A stretch of 64,000 bases of DNA from an uncultured Lachnospiraceae bacterium. Lineage in GTDB: Bacteria > Bacillota > Clostridia > Lachnospirales > Lachnospiraceae. Under the pieces are notes generated by a model. The model had not been told where the DNA came from and ran no database searches. It saw nothing but the letters and a program-made list of their open reading frames with translations. Shown piece after piece: positions 34,280 to 43,054 of this stretch. The translations under genes were made by a program, and so were the position numbers. Location: assembly GCA_947630025.1 (NCBI GenBank), contig CANRFZ010000012.1, positions 1 to 64,000 on the forward strand, given 5' to 3'. Within the stretch, counting starts at the first letter, position 1, and every line of letters starts with the position of its first letter.

Positions 34280-36796
34280 ATGAGAAAAAAAGAAATTTTA
34301 TCGGTGCTTGACTCGCTGCATCAGATCAATGAGCACATTATGAAAAATCTCGATGCCGGTGTCGCGGCTGATCCGTGTGTATTGGCCGACTGTCAGGAAT
34401 CCGCCATCGCGGTGGGGAATGAAATCGAGAATGCAAAAGGGGAAGGCGGGGAGGCCGTCCGGCTTCTGGAGGCCTACTGCGAGAATATCTATCGGATCAG
34501 CGCGCAGCCGGAAGATTATGCCGTTTGCAGGAAGCTCGGCAAGAAGATTCAGCGGCAGCTTGCACAGATACGGAATCTGGTCAAATATGATATGGCGGAT
34601 GACAGGAGACAGATCGTTTTCCTGCCCTATAAGGCGTCCATGTGGGATTCGCTGGAGAGCGTTTTCCGGGCGGCGGCAGCCGACCCGGACTGCGACGCCT
34701 ATGTGATACCGATCCCTTATTATGACAAGAATCCCGACGGCAGTCTGGGGCAGATGCACTATGAGGGAAATGAGTACCCGGCGGATGTTCCGGTCGTCGA
34801 TTACAATTCCTATGATTTTCAGGCCAGACATCCGGATGTGATTTATATACATAATCCTTATGACAAATACAACCATGTGACAAGCGTCCATCCGTTTTTT
34901 TACGCCCAGAATCTGAGGCAGTATACGGATATGCTTGTGTATATCCCGTATTTTGTGTTAAACGACATCAAGCCGGACAATGCTGCGGCCGTCAAGGGCA
35001 TGGAGCATTTCTGCGTGCTGCCGGCGACGGTTTACGCGGATCGGGTGATTGTGCAGTCGGAGGATATGCGCCGGATCTACATCAACGTCCTGACGGAGAC
35101 GATGGGGGCGGAAACGCGGGCCGTTTGGGAGAAAAAAATCTGTGGGTACGGTTCTCCAAAATATGACAAAGTGCTCCACACGTCGGCGGCAGACGCAGAG
35201 CTGCCGGAGGAGTGGCGGCGGGTTGTGGAGAAGCCTGACGGCGCCCGCAAAAAAGTGGTCTTTTATAATGTCACCGTTTCCGCGCTGCTCCAGTATGAGG
35301 AACGGCTGCTCTGCAAGATCCGTTCCGTCCTAAGTCTGTTCCAAGAAAATAGCGGGGAAGTGGCGCTATTGTGGCGGCCCCATCCGCTGATGCGCGCGAC
35401 CTTGGATTCCATGCGGCCCGCACTGGCCGAAGAATACGAGGAGATCGTCAGAGAGTACAGACAGGAAGGCTGGGGGATCTACGACGACAGTGCGGATCTG
35501 AACCGCGCGATTGCGCTCAGCGATGTGTATTACGGAGATACCAGTTCCGTAAAGAAATTATTTGAAACAGTCGGGAAACAGACGATCTGGCAGAATGTGG
35601 AGACGACCACGAGGTTCTACCCCATCGCGGACACGCGGGCCATCGCCTATGCCGACGGCGCGTACTGGTATCTGGAACGCGGGGATAACACTCTGTACCG
35701 ATTGTCGGCGGAGGAGTTCCGGGTGTCCCGGATCGGGACGGTGCCGGAGCCGAAATCCGTCGATCTGTATACCGACGCCGTTTCGGTGGGGGACAAGATC
35801 TTCTTCCTGCCGGGCCCGGCGCAGGCCGTCGCCGTATACGACAGGCGGCGGGAGAAACTGTATACGATCCCGCTCAGGGAGTACGGCGAGGGAGTGACTT
35901 CCAAGTTTTCGTCGGGAGTGGTGCAGGGGAAATATTTGTATTTGATCCCATGCACATATCCGGCTCTCGTGATAATCGATACGGAAACGGACGAGACGGA
36001 TTACTGCGCCTTGGACGGCCTGCGGAGCGGGGCGGCTCCGGGGACGTTATTCAGCACGGGAAAAGCCACCGTGGTGGGAGACGATCTGTTCTTCGCGTGT
36101 CAGGCCGGAAAGAGCATCCTGCGGTATCATATCCGGCAGCATACCATAGAGGAACTGTTCCCTCTGGGCCGGGCAGTGCCTTGGCTGCACATTTTCCATG
36201 CAGACGGCGGACTGTGGCTGGTTCCGTGCGATATCCGCGACGGCATCCTGCTCTGGAATTCGGCGACGGATCGGCAGGAGGCAATCCTGCATCTGCCGGA
36301 AAAGACCGTGGAAGAAGCCGTGGAACGCGGCATAGAGCGTTTTAACCTCGATGTCGGCGGCAGAATACGCAGCGGGGAACTGCCTTTGTTCGGCTATGGG
36401 GCGCTCTGCGGCGAGGATATTTATCTGTTTTCCAGAGTGGACGGCATCAATCTGGTGATCCATACGAGGGAACGGCGGTACGAGTTCTGGGATGTCGAGG
36501 TGAACTGGCCTTCGGAGCAGATAATCCGCAATCTGGGTTGGGCGGTGAAATTCATCCGCATGATAGAGCGGGAAGGCGAACGGTATCTGATCTGCGGCGT
36601 ATCGAGAGAATGGTACAAGCTATGCGGCGGCAGATGGGAGAGAGTCCGGCGGAACGTGTCGGATGAGGACAACGGCGGGCCGGTTTTTTATCTGGACACT
36701 CAGCGTGCGGTATGGGCGGCGGAGACGGATGCCGGCGCCGGGGAGCAGATCGGAGAGCGAATTCACCGGGAAATGAAGAAGCTGCTGGCGGAATAG
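34280..36796 (+). CDS. TagF-like (CDP-glycerol glycerophosphotransferase family) domain fused to a propeller-like domain
   Basis: An 838-aa protein. Residues about 100-450 resemble the CDP-glycerol:poly(glycerophosphate) transferase fold: VFLPYKASMWDSLESVF, a PDVIYIHNPYDKYN segment, VTSVHPFFYA, LLWRPHPLM and ALSDVYYGDTSSV. Residues about 455-810 hold repeated short beta-strand units (G-x-Y/W-Y-L, V-G-D-K-I-F-F, V-G-D-D-L-F-F), like a six- or seven-bladed propeller. It probably transfers or binds an alditol-phosphate polymer. Start ATG 34280 has a weak ribosome binding site. It opens the glycan locus. Confidence 0.7.
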   Translation: MRKKEILSVLDSLHQINEHIMKNLDAGVAADPCVLADCQESAIAVGNEIENAKGEGGEAVRLLEAYCENIYRISAQPEDYAVCRKLGKKIQRQLAQIRNLVKYDMADDRRQIVFLPYKASMWDSLESVFRAAAADPDCDAYVIPIPYYDKNPDGSLGQMHYEGNEYPADVPVVDYNSYDFQARHPDVIYIHNPYDKYNHVTSVHPFFYAQNLRQYTDMLVYIPYFVLNDIKPDNAAAVKGMEHFCVLPATVYADRVIVQSEDMRRIYINVLTETMGAETRAVWEKKICGYGSPKYDKVLHTSAADAELPEEWRRVVEKPDGARKKVVFYNVTVSALLQYEERLLCKIRSVLSLFQENSGEVALLWRPHPLMRATLDSMRPALAEEYEEIVREYRQEGWGIYDDSADLNRAIALSDVYYGDTSSVKKLFETVGKQTIWQNVETTTRFYPIADTRAIAYADGAYWYLERGDNTLYRLSAEEFRVSRIGTVPEPKSVDLYTDAVSVGDKIFFLPGPAQAVAVYDRRREKLYTIPLREYGEGVTSKFSSGVVQGKYLYLIPCTYPALVIIDTETDETDYCALDGLRSGAAPGTLFSTGKATVVGDDLFFACQAGKSILRYHIRQHTIEELFPLGRAVPWLHIFHADGGLWLVPCDIRDGILLWNSATDRQEAILHLPEKTVEEAVERGIERFNLDVGGRIRSGELPLFGYGALCGEDIYLFSRVDGINLVIHTRERRYEFWDVEVNWPSEQIIRNLGWAVKFIRMIEREGERYLICGVSREWYKLCGGRWERVRRNVSDEDNGGPVFYLDTQRAVWAAETDAGAGEQIGERIHREMKKLLAE

Positions 36797-36831
36797 AGAA
36801 CGGCGCGGTTTTGGCCGGAATGGAGATTTTT

Positions 36832-38535
36832 ATGTGCGGAATATTGGGTGGAACGATTAGAGAATGGGATTATGAAAAGGGGATTATGGCGATCAGGCAC
36901 AGAGGGCCGGATGCGCAGAAAACGGTCTCCTATCCGTCGTGTACGCTGGCGTTTGCGCGGTTGTCCATTATGGATCTGTCCATGAACGCCATGCAGCCTA
37001 TGGATTCCCATGACGGCTCCGTGACGATTCTGTTTAACGGAGAAATCTATGGATATACGGAGCTCAGAGACAGACTGCAAAAGAAGTATCCGTTTAAAAC
37101 GACGTCGGACACGGAAGTCATCTTATATGCCTATATGGAATACGGCGACCGGTTTATCGATTACATCGACGGTATGTTTGCCATTGTCTTATATGACAGA
37201 CGGACGGAGATGTTCAAGATATACCGAGACAGATATGGGATTAAACCGTTGTACTATTATGACGGCGGCGGAGAATTTGCCTTTGCGTCGGAGCTGAAGG
37301 CAATCACCGCAGCCGCGGGTGACAGGAAATGGGAGATCGACCGCTCGGCCATCGTGGATTATCTGTGCTATCAGTATATCCCTGAGCCAAAGAGCATCTA
37401 CTCCGACATACATAAGCTCAACCCCGCCTGCTGCCTTTTTTATGATCTGAGAGAACACAGGATTGTGAAGAAAGAGAGATACTGGCGGCTGCACGTGTGC
37501 ACCAGAGCGCATGGAAACAGAAAGAAAGAGGATGTCGTAGAGGATGTGCGCTGCCTGATCCGGGAATCCGTCAAGGAGCAGATGGTAGCGGATGTGGAAG
37601 TGGGCACTTTCCTGAGCGGCGGCATCGATTCCAGCATTGTCACCTATGAGAGCGTGCAGCAGAATAGCAGCACCACCGCCTATTCTATTGGATTCCGGGA
37701 GAAAAAGTACGACGAAAGCGGCTATGCGAAGCTGCTGACGTCCAGATACCATATCAACCACCGGCTGAAAATTCTGTCGATCCATGACGTGCAGGCGTTA
37801 AGCGGCAGGCTGCGGGAATGGTACGACGAACCGTTCGCGGACACGTCGGCATTTCCCACCTATACTGTCTGCAAGCTGGCGGCGGAAGACGTCAAGGTCG
37901 TTCTCACCGGCGACGGTTCGGACGAAGTGCTGGGCGGTTACTTCCGTTATCGTTTCTATCATGACGCCCTGCAGAAGATGACGCCGGAAACGGTATGGGA
38001 CAAGGTACTGTGCCTGCTTCGCCGGGAGTTGTCCACAGAGGAGGCCGGACTGCAGCCTTATCTGCAGTATATCGGAAAGTTTGAGCCGGATATGTGCAAG
38101 GCGTGGATCAAAAAATACGGACTGCCAAAAGAGTATGATGTAAGCTGGTATCTGCGGAAATATTATGTGCCGGATCTGCCGCCGCTAACGAGAATGCGCT
38201 ATCTGGATTTTAAGACGTACCTTCCCAGCGATATTCTGACCAAGGTGGACAGGACGAGCATGAGCGTCTCGCTGGAGGCCAGAGTTCCGTTTTTGAACAG
38301 AAAGCTGGTGGAATATGTATTCGGGCTGGCAGAAGATGAATGCTGCAGCCCTCAATGTCTGAAACAACTGCTGAAAGAAGGCTATGACGGCATCATACCA
38401 GATGAGATTCTGTACCGCAAGAAATGGGGGTTCTCGATACCGGGAAGCTATCTGCGCGTCAGCCGGAACTGCCAGACCGTCTACGAGGAGATCCTGAAAC
38501 GAGAATGGCACGAACTGTTTGCGCAGCAGTATTGA
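36832..38535 (+). CDS. asnB: Asparagine synthase-like glutamine amidotransferase
   Basis: A 567-aa class II amidotransferase. Cys2 is the N-terminal nucleophile (MCGILGG), which fixes the start at 36832. RHRGPDA, LAFARLSIMD and FNGEIYGY belong to the glutaminase domain; FLSGGIDSSIVTYES and TGDGSDEVLGGY to the ATP-pyrophosphatase domain. AsnB homologues inside glycan loci often amidate uronic acids rather than aspartate, and the surrounding genes favour that here, but free asparagine synthesis is not excluded. Confidence 0.9.
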   Translation: MCGILGGTIREWDYEKGIMAIRHRGPDAQKTVSYPSCTLAFARLSIMDLSMNAMQPMDSHDGSVTILFNGEIYGYTELRDRLQKKYPFKTTSDTEVILYAYMEYGDRFIDYIDGMFAIVLYDRRTEMFKIYRDRYGIKPLYYYDGGGEFAFASELKAITAAAGDRKWEIDRSAIVDYLCYQYIPEPKSIYSDIHKLNPACCLFYDLREHRIVKKERYWRLHVCTRAHGNRKKEDVVEDVRCLIRESVKEQMVADVEVGTFLSGGIDSSIVTYESVQQNSSTTAYSIGFREKKYDESGYAKLLTSRYHINHRLKILSIHDVQALSGRLREWYDEPFADTSAFPTYTVCKLAAEDVKVVLTGDGSDEVLGGYFRYRFYHDALQKMTPETVWDKVLCLLRRELSTEEAGLQPYLQYIGKFEPDMCKAWIKKYGLPKEYDVSWYLRKYYVPDLPPLTRMRYLDFKTYLPSDILTKVDRTSMSVSLEARVPFLNRKLVEYVFGLAEDECCSPQCLKQLLKEGYDGIIPDEILYRKKWGFSIPGSYLRVSRNCQTVYEEILKREWHELFAQQY

Positions 38536-38548
38536 CAGGAGGGCGTCT

Positions 38549-39777
38549 ATGAATATCGCGATATTGATCAATAGTCTGAGCGGCGGCGGCGCGGAGCGCG
38601 TCGCCGCGCTGGTGGGAGATTATTATGTCGGGCAGGGACACAACGTATACTATTTTCTGGGAAATTACGGGCTGCGTCAAAAGTACGACGTCAAGGGTAA
38701 GGTCATCAAAAGCGACATCCGTTTTGGCATAAACCGCAGCGGCATCAGAGAACTGCTCTCAGACGCTGGAAAAGTCAGGAAACTGAAACGCGAGTATCGG
38801 ATCGACGTCGCCATCAGTTTTATGGAGGAGTTTAATTACCTCAATATCCTGTCCAAAGGAAGGGAAAAAGTCATCATCCGCATCTGCCGCATCCTCTCGG
38901 ACAGTTTTTATGAGATGCATTCGGTGTTTCTGAAACCATGGGTGCTGGGGCTTGTCTATAACAGGGCGGACAGAGTCGTCGTCATGTCGGACTATGCGGT
39001 TGCTGAGATGCGCAGGATGTATCGGATTAGAAAGCGCAGGATATGTAAAATCGCCAATCCCGTCACGGCGGCCGGCGAGACTGCGGCGGATGAACAGGAA
39101 TGGAACTATGGCAGCAAAACGGTGATCTGTGTCGGCAGACTGGCAGATGAAAAACAGATCAATGTTGCGGTGAAGGCTTTCTACGCCGTATGCCGGAAAG
39201 ACAAAGAAATACAGTTTATCCTGCTGGGCGAGGGCTACAACCGCAAGAAGATCCAGCGGATGATAACCGGCAAAGGGCTGGAAGACAGAATCCATATGCT
39301 GGGATTTCAGAAGGATGTGTATTTCTATCTGAAGCACGCCAGCATATTTGTGATGACTTCCCGATCGGAGGGCTTTCCCAATGCCATGCTGGAAGCGCTG
39401 AACGCCGGACTCCCGGTGGTCGCGACAGATGCACCGGGGGGGGCGCCGAAATATTGGGCAAAAGCAGGCCGGATGAAAAATACTGTAAGTATGGCATCCT
39501 GACGCCCTATGTGCACGACAGGGACTATCATATCGACAGGATCACGAAAGAGGAAGCCGAGCTGGGTGATACCATCTTAGAGCTTTTTGACAATGACGAA
39601 TTGTATCAGAATTATCACCGGCAGGCGTTGAAGCGCGCCAAAAGATATCAGGCAGACAGGATCATGCGGCAGTGGGACGCGCTGCTGCCGGACGGAACCA
39701 AACGTCAGGAGAGGAACTATGGCGGAACAGATCGCGGTCTGGGGGACCGACAGGGAAGCGGCGGAGATTTATTATAA
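38549..39777 (+). pseudogene. Family 4 glycosyltransferase, out of frame at a G tract
   Basis: The frame from ATG 38549 gives a GT4 enzyme: NIAILINSLSGGGAERVAA at the start, VICVGRLADEKQ, IQFILLGEG, FVMTSRSEGFPNAMLEALN. At eight G (39436-39443) it slips and ends at 39502, losing the last segment. With nine G it would read DAPGGGAEILGKSRPDEKY, keep the donor-binding GxxEIL loop, and run to 39777 (about 409 aa), overlapping the next gene by 59 bases. Off state of a phase-variable gene, or a one-base sequence error. Confidence 0.78.
39436..39443 (+). repeat. Poly-G tract (8 G), gene off
   Basis: Eight G in the GT4 gene. One more G (nine, as in the other tracts) restores the reading frame. Confidence 0.85.
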
Positions 39778-40894
39778 ACTGGAACGCGACGGAAGCGGTG
39801 TGGCCGTCTTCTTTGACAATGCGGTGGCGGAAGATAGCCGCTTCTTGGACAGGTCGGTGCGGAAACCAACGGCGGAGAACACTGCGGGTTATTTTATCTA
39901 TATCGCCTGCAAGTCTCATGTATACAGGGCGATCGCCGACCAGCTGGAATCTTACGGACGGCGGGAGATGACGGATTATATCTGGTACGGCCTGTACCGG
40001 AAGAAAATTGTGCTCCTGCACGGCAACTGCCATATGACTCTCCTGAGGAAGTTATTGTTATCAACAAAAGATTTCGTGGGGGGGGGCTACGGCCTTTATC
40101 CCAATCCGATGATCTATGAAAATAGCAGGGGTTATATTGACGACAATGTGCTGCAGGCGTGCGACGTCCTGATCCAGCAGGATATCCGCAGGGACAATGC
40201 GTGCGGATACCGGCTGAGCGCGGAATATCTGTCGGAGCGGGCGAATCCCGATGCGCTGCAGATTACGATACCGAATCTGCACCCGAATCTCGGCGGGATG
40301 TTCTTTCCGTTACACGCAGGCAATCCGGACAATGCCCATCTGCGGAAAAACAGAGTCAACAAAAACGGAATGTTTCCCCGGTCGATCACGGCAATCGACG
40401 ATATGCTGGCACAGGGCATGACGGAACAGGATATCGTCGAGCGGCTGAACGACAGTGAACTGCTGCCGGAGGAGCAGATTATCCGGCAGTTTCAGGAAGG
40501 TATCGACAAGATCAGGCAGCGGGAGCAGAAATGCGACGTCAAGACAGCCGATTTTATCCTGCGGCACTACCGGGAGCGGCAGATGTTTTATGACGGCGGC
40601 CATCCCGCCAACTGCGTGATCAAAGAAATGTGGCGGCAGATCTGCCAACTCATGGGCATCCGGGCGGAACTTTCAGCCCCGGTAGACATGGAGCTTGACT
40701 CTTATGAGGAACCGATTCTGCCCTGCGTCAAAAAGGCGCTGGGCCTGCAGTACGGCGCAGGTTATATCAGGCGCTGGGAAGATACGTGCTACAGTCTGGA
40801 CCAGCCTATGGATCTGGCGGAGTATGTCCGGGAATATCTGTGGTGGAAGAAGAAAACGATAGCCGAAAGGCAGTGGAAAGGAGAGCAGCTATGA
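39719..40894 (+). CDS. WcbI-like polysaccharide biosynthesis protein with N-terminal Rossmann-like module
   Basis: A 391-aa protein. Residues about 1-95 form the module seen elsewhere in the locus (QIAVWGTDREAAEIYYKL; FIYIACKSHVY). The rest resembles WcbI, a capsule protein related to acyl-group transfer: VLLHGNCHMTLLRKLL, a G-rich turn, VLIQQDIR, and IPNLHPNLGGMFFP. Nine G at 40078-40086 code Gly-Gly-Gly and leave it in frame. ATG 39719 follows AGGAGAGG. It overlaps the next gene by ATGA. Confidence 0.75.
   Translation: MAEQIAVWGTDREAAEIYYKLERDGSGVAVFFDNAVAEDSRFLDRSVRKPTAENTAGYFIYIACKSHVYRAIADQLESYGRREMTDYIWYGLYRKKIVLLHGNCHMTLLRKLLLSTKDFVGGGYGLYPNPMIYENSRGYIDDNVLQACDVLIQQDIRRDNACGYRLSAEYLSERANPDALQITIPNLHPNLGGMFFPLHAGNPDNAHLRKNRVNKNGMFPRSITAIDDMLAQGMTEQDIVERLNDSELLPEEQIIRQFQEGIDKIRQREQKCDVKTADFILRHYRERQMFYDGGHPANCVIKEMWRQICQLMGIRAELSAPVDMELDSYEEPILPCVKKALGLQYGAGYIRRWEDTCYSLDQPMDLAEYVREYLWWKKKTIAERQWKGEQL
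40078..40086 (+). repeat. Poly-G tract (9 G), in-frame
   Basis: Nine G within the WcbI-like gene (residues 121-123 are glycine). A one-base change would truncate the protein at about one third of its length. Confidence 0.85.
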
Positions 40895-41379
40895 AAAAAG
40901 GAACAACGGCAGTCGTCTCAGCGCTCTTGGGCGCAGCGGCGGGAGCGGCGGCAGGAGGTATGGCGGGAGCGACCTCCGGCGCCAAAGAGACAAGAACAAA
41001 GAGCGAGGCGCTCAGGAAGATGCAGGTATTGTATCTGGCGTTTGACCGCTGGATGCAGATCCGTCAGGACGGAAGGACGTTAGCAGAGTATTTTGAAAAG
41101 CAGAACTATAAGACGGTAGCCATATACGGCATGAAAGAGCTGGGCGAGCGGCTTGTGGACGAACTGAAAAATACGGATATCTCGGTGCGGTATGCCATCG
41201 ACAGGAACGCGGACTCACTCTATGCGGATGTAGATCTCTATACGCCGGATGATGAGCTGGAGCCGGTGGACGTCGTCGTAGTGACCGCCATCTATTATTT
41301 TGATGAGATCGAAGAAGCGATGCGGGATAAGGTGGACTGCCCGATTATTTCGCTGGAAGACATCTTATATGAGATGTAA
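40891..41379 (+). CDS. Membrane-anchored Rossmann-like module protein
   Basis: A 162-aa protein. A Gly/Ala-rich helix (about 6-33) can anchor it in or at the membrane; the rest (about 40-162) is the shared module: YKTVAIYGMKELGERLV, YAIDRNAD, VDVVVVTAIYYFDEI and PIISLEDIL. It lacks any transferase domain. Start ATG 40891 overlaps the previous stop. A paralogue follows at 41456, so these may form a paired cofactor-binding or scaffold function in the locus. Confidence 0.65.
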   Translation: MKKGTTAVVSALLGAAAGAAAGGMAGATSGAKETRTKSEALRKMQVLYLAFDRWMQIRQDGRTLAEYFEKQNYKTVAIYGMKELGERLVDELKNTDISVRYAIDRNADSLYADVDLYTPDDELEPVDVVVVTAIYYFDEIEEAMRDKVDCPIISLEDILYEM

Positions 41380-41455
41380 CTTTGTGCCGGCGCAGCGCGG
41401 CGTAGAATAGCCGCCGGACGACGCTTGGCAGTAAAACGGTAAAGGGTTATCGCGT

Positions 41456-41878
41456 ATGGAGAAGGAAACGTTGTTTCAGGTCGATGAGCAGGCGGAAAAG
41501 AAAGATCTGGAAAAGTATGCCAATTTTACCTTTCTTTTTGATATCTGGATGAGAGATATGGAGGACGGAAAGCAGGCGGCGTCTTTTTTCCGGGAGAGAG
41601 GTTATAAAACCGCGGCGGTTTACGGAATGGGCCTGATCGGGAAACATCTGCTCCGGCAGCTGGAACATACCGGCGTGGAAGTGCTCTACACGATCGAGCA
41701 GGGCAGAATCAGCTACCGCGGCGGCAGCTATGAATTGGAACAGATCAAAACGGCGGCGCCGCAGCCGGATGTCATCGTCGTGACGCCGCTGCTGGAATAT
41801 GAGAGCATCCGGGATTCTCTGGAGAAGCTGACGGACTGTGCAATCGTTTCCGCTGAAGAAGTCATTCTGAGCATATAG
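41456..41878 (+). CDS. Stand-alone Rossmann-like module protein
   Basis: A 140-aa soluble paralogue of the preceding gene: YANFTFLFDIWMRDMEDGK corresponds to YLAFDRWMQIRQDGR there, followed by YKTAAVYGMGLIGKHLL and VIVVTPLLEYESI. The AVYGMGLIGKHL strand-turn-helix fits nucleotide binding. The exact role is unknown. It lies ten bases before the next glycosyltransferase gene. Confidence 0.65.
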   Translation: MEKETLFQVDEQAEKKDLEKYANFTFLFDIWMRDMEDGKQAASFFRERGYKTAAVYGMGLIGKHLLRQLEHTGVEVLYTIEQGRISYRGGSYELEQIKTAAPQPDVIVVTPLLEYESIRDSLEKLTDCAIVSAEEVILSI

Positions 41879-41888
41879 AGGACAGAAT

Positions 41889-43052
41889 ATGCACGTAGTA
41901 TATGTGACAACGGATTTTGTCGATAATGCGGGGCCGACAACGGGCCTGCCCAAATATCTGCTGCGGGTAGGACTCACGCTGCTGAAATGGGGGCATGAGG
42001 TGTCCGTCGTGACCTGTTCCAACCGGACGGTGGCTTATTCTTTCTATGGCATCGATGTGTACCGCGTCAGAAGGCCGCAGATCGTCAAGTACGGCAGCCA
42101 AGTGAAAGATACCTATGCCGCGTGCCAGCGGGACGGACATATTCTGAACTGCGCTTTACATGAGCTCGCCCGTAAAAAGAAGATCGATATCATACAGTAT
42201 GCGAGCTTGTTCGGCACCGCCCACTGCCATGATCTGCCGGTTCCGGCAGTCATGCGGTTATCGTCGTATGCGTGTATGTGGCCTGTCCGGGGGCGGGAAA
42301 CGGCGCAGAATACATTTGCCGAAATGGAAAGACTGGCATCCGAAAAATGCGATGCGGTATTCGGGCCGTCGTATGTGGTGGCCGACAGATTCCGGAGAGA
42401 CATCCACAGGCCCGTGGACGTGATCGAAACGCCGTTCGTGATGGAAAGCGGAGCGGACGACGATACATTGTATCGCGCCTTGTTATATGGGAAAAGATAC
42501 GTCTTTTTTTACGGAACTTTGGTGGAATATAAAGGGCTCGGCGTCATCGCACAGACCGTTTACGACCTGCTTTGCCGGGACAGAAGCCTGTTTTTTGTCC
42601 TGATCGGCGATGGAGATACCGGTCTGGTTGATGCGGTCAGAGCCGCGGCAAAAGAGTTTTCCGACCGGGTGATTTACCATCATGCCGTGGGATTTCCGCA
42701 GTTAAAACCTATCATCAGAAATGCGCAGGCGGTGGTACTGCCGTCGCTGATGGAAAATTTCGCAAATGCCTGCGTCGAATCCATGGCGCTGGGACAGATC
42801 GTGATAGGAACGGAAGGCGTCAGTTTTGAACAACTGATTACGGACGGTGTGAGCGGCTTCCTGTGCAGGCCCGGCGACGCGGGATCGCTGCTTCATGCCA
42901 TACGCAGGGCATTGGAACTGCCGGAGGAGCAGAAAGCCGCCATCAGAGAGAAAGCGCGGGAGCGCACAGAACTGCTTGCGCCTGAGCGTGTGGTTCGTCA
43001 GCTGGAAGCGTACTATGAGCAGATCATCAGACAGAAGCGTTCGGAGGTGTAA
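41889..43052 (+). CDS. Family 4 glycosyltransferase
   Basis: A 387-aa GT-B enzyme. MHVVYVTTDFVDNAGPTTGL at the start, TPFVMES and FFYGTLVEYKGLGVI at the domain joint, FFVLIGDGD, then VVLPSLMENFANACVESMALGQIVIGT with the donor-binding E-x7-E-like region. It probably adds a sugar to the lipid-linked or wall glycan made by this locus. The gene is intact, unlike the GT4 at 38549. Confidence 0.88.
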   Translation: MHVVYVTTDFVDNAGPTTGLPKYLLRVGLTLLKWGHEVSVVTCSNRTVAYSFYGIDVYRVRRPQIVKYGSQVKDTYAACQRDGHILNCALHELARKKKIDIIQYASLFGTAHCHDLPVPAVMRLSSYACMWPVRGRETAQNTFAEMERLASEKCDAVFGPSYVVADRFRRDIHRPVDVIETPFVMESGADDDTLYRALLYGKRYVFFYGTLVEYKGLGVIAQTVYDLLCRDRSLFFVLIGDGDTGLVDAVRAAAKEFSDRVIYHHAVGFPQLKPIIRNAQAVVLPSLMENFANACVESMALGQIVIGTEGVSFEQLITDGVSGFLCRPGDAGSLLHAIRRALELPEEQKAAIREKARERTELLAPERVVRQLEAYYEQIIRQKRSEV

Positions 43053-43054
43053 TT

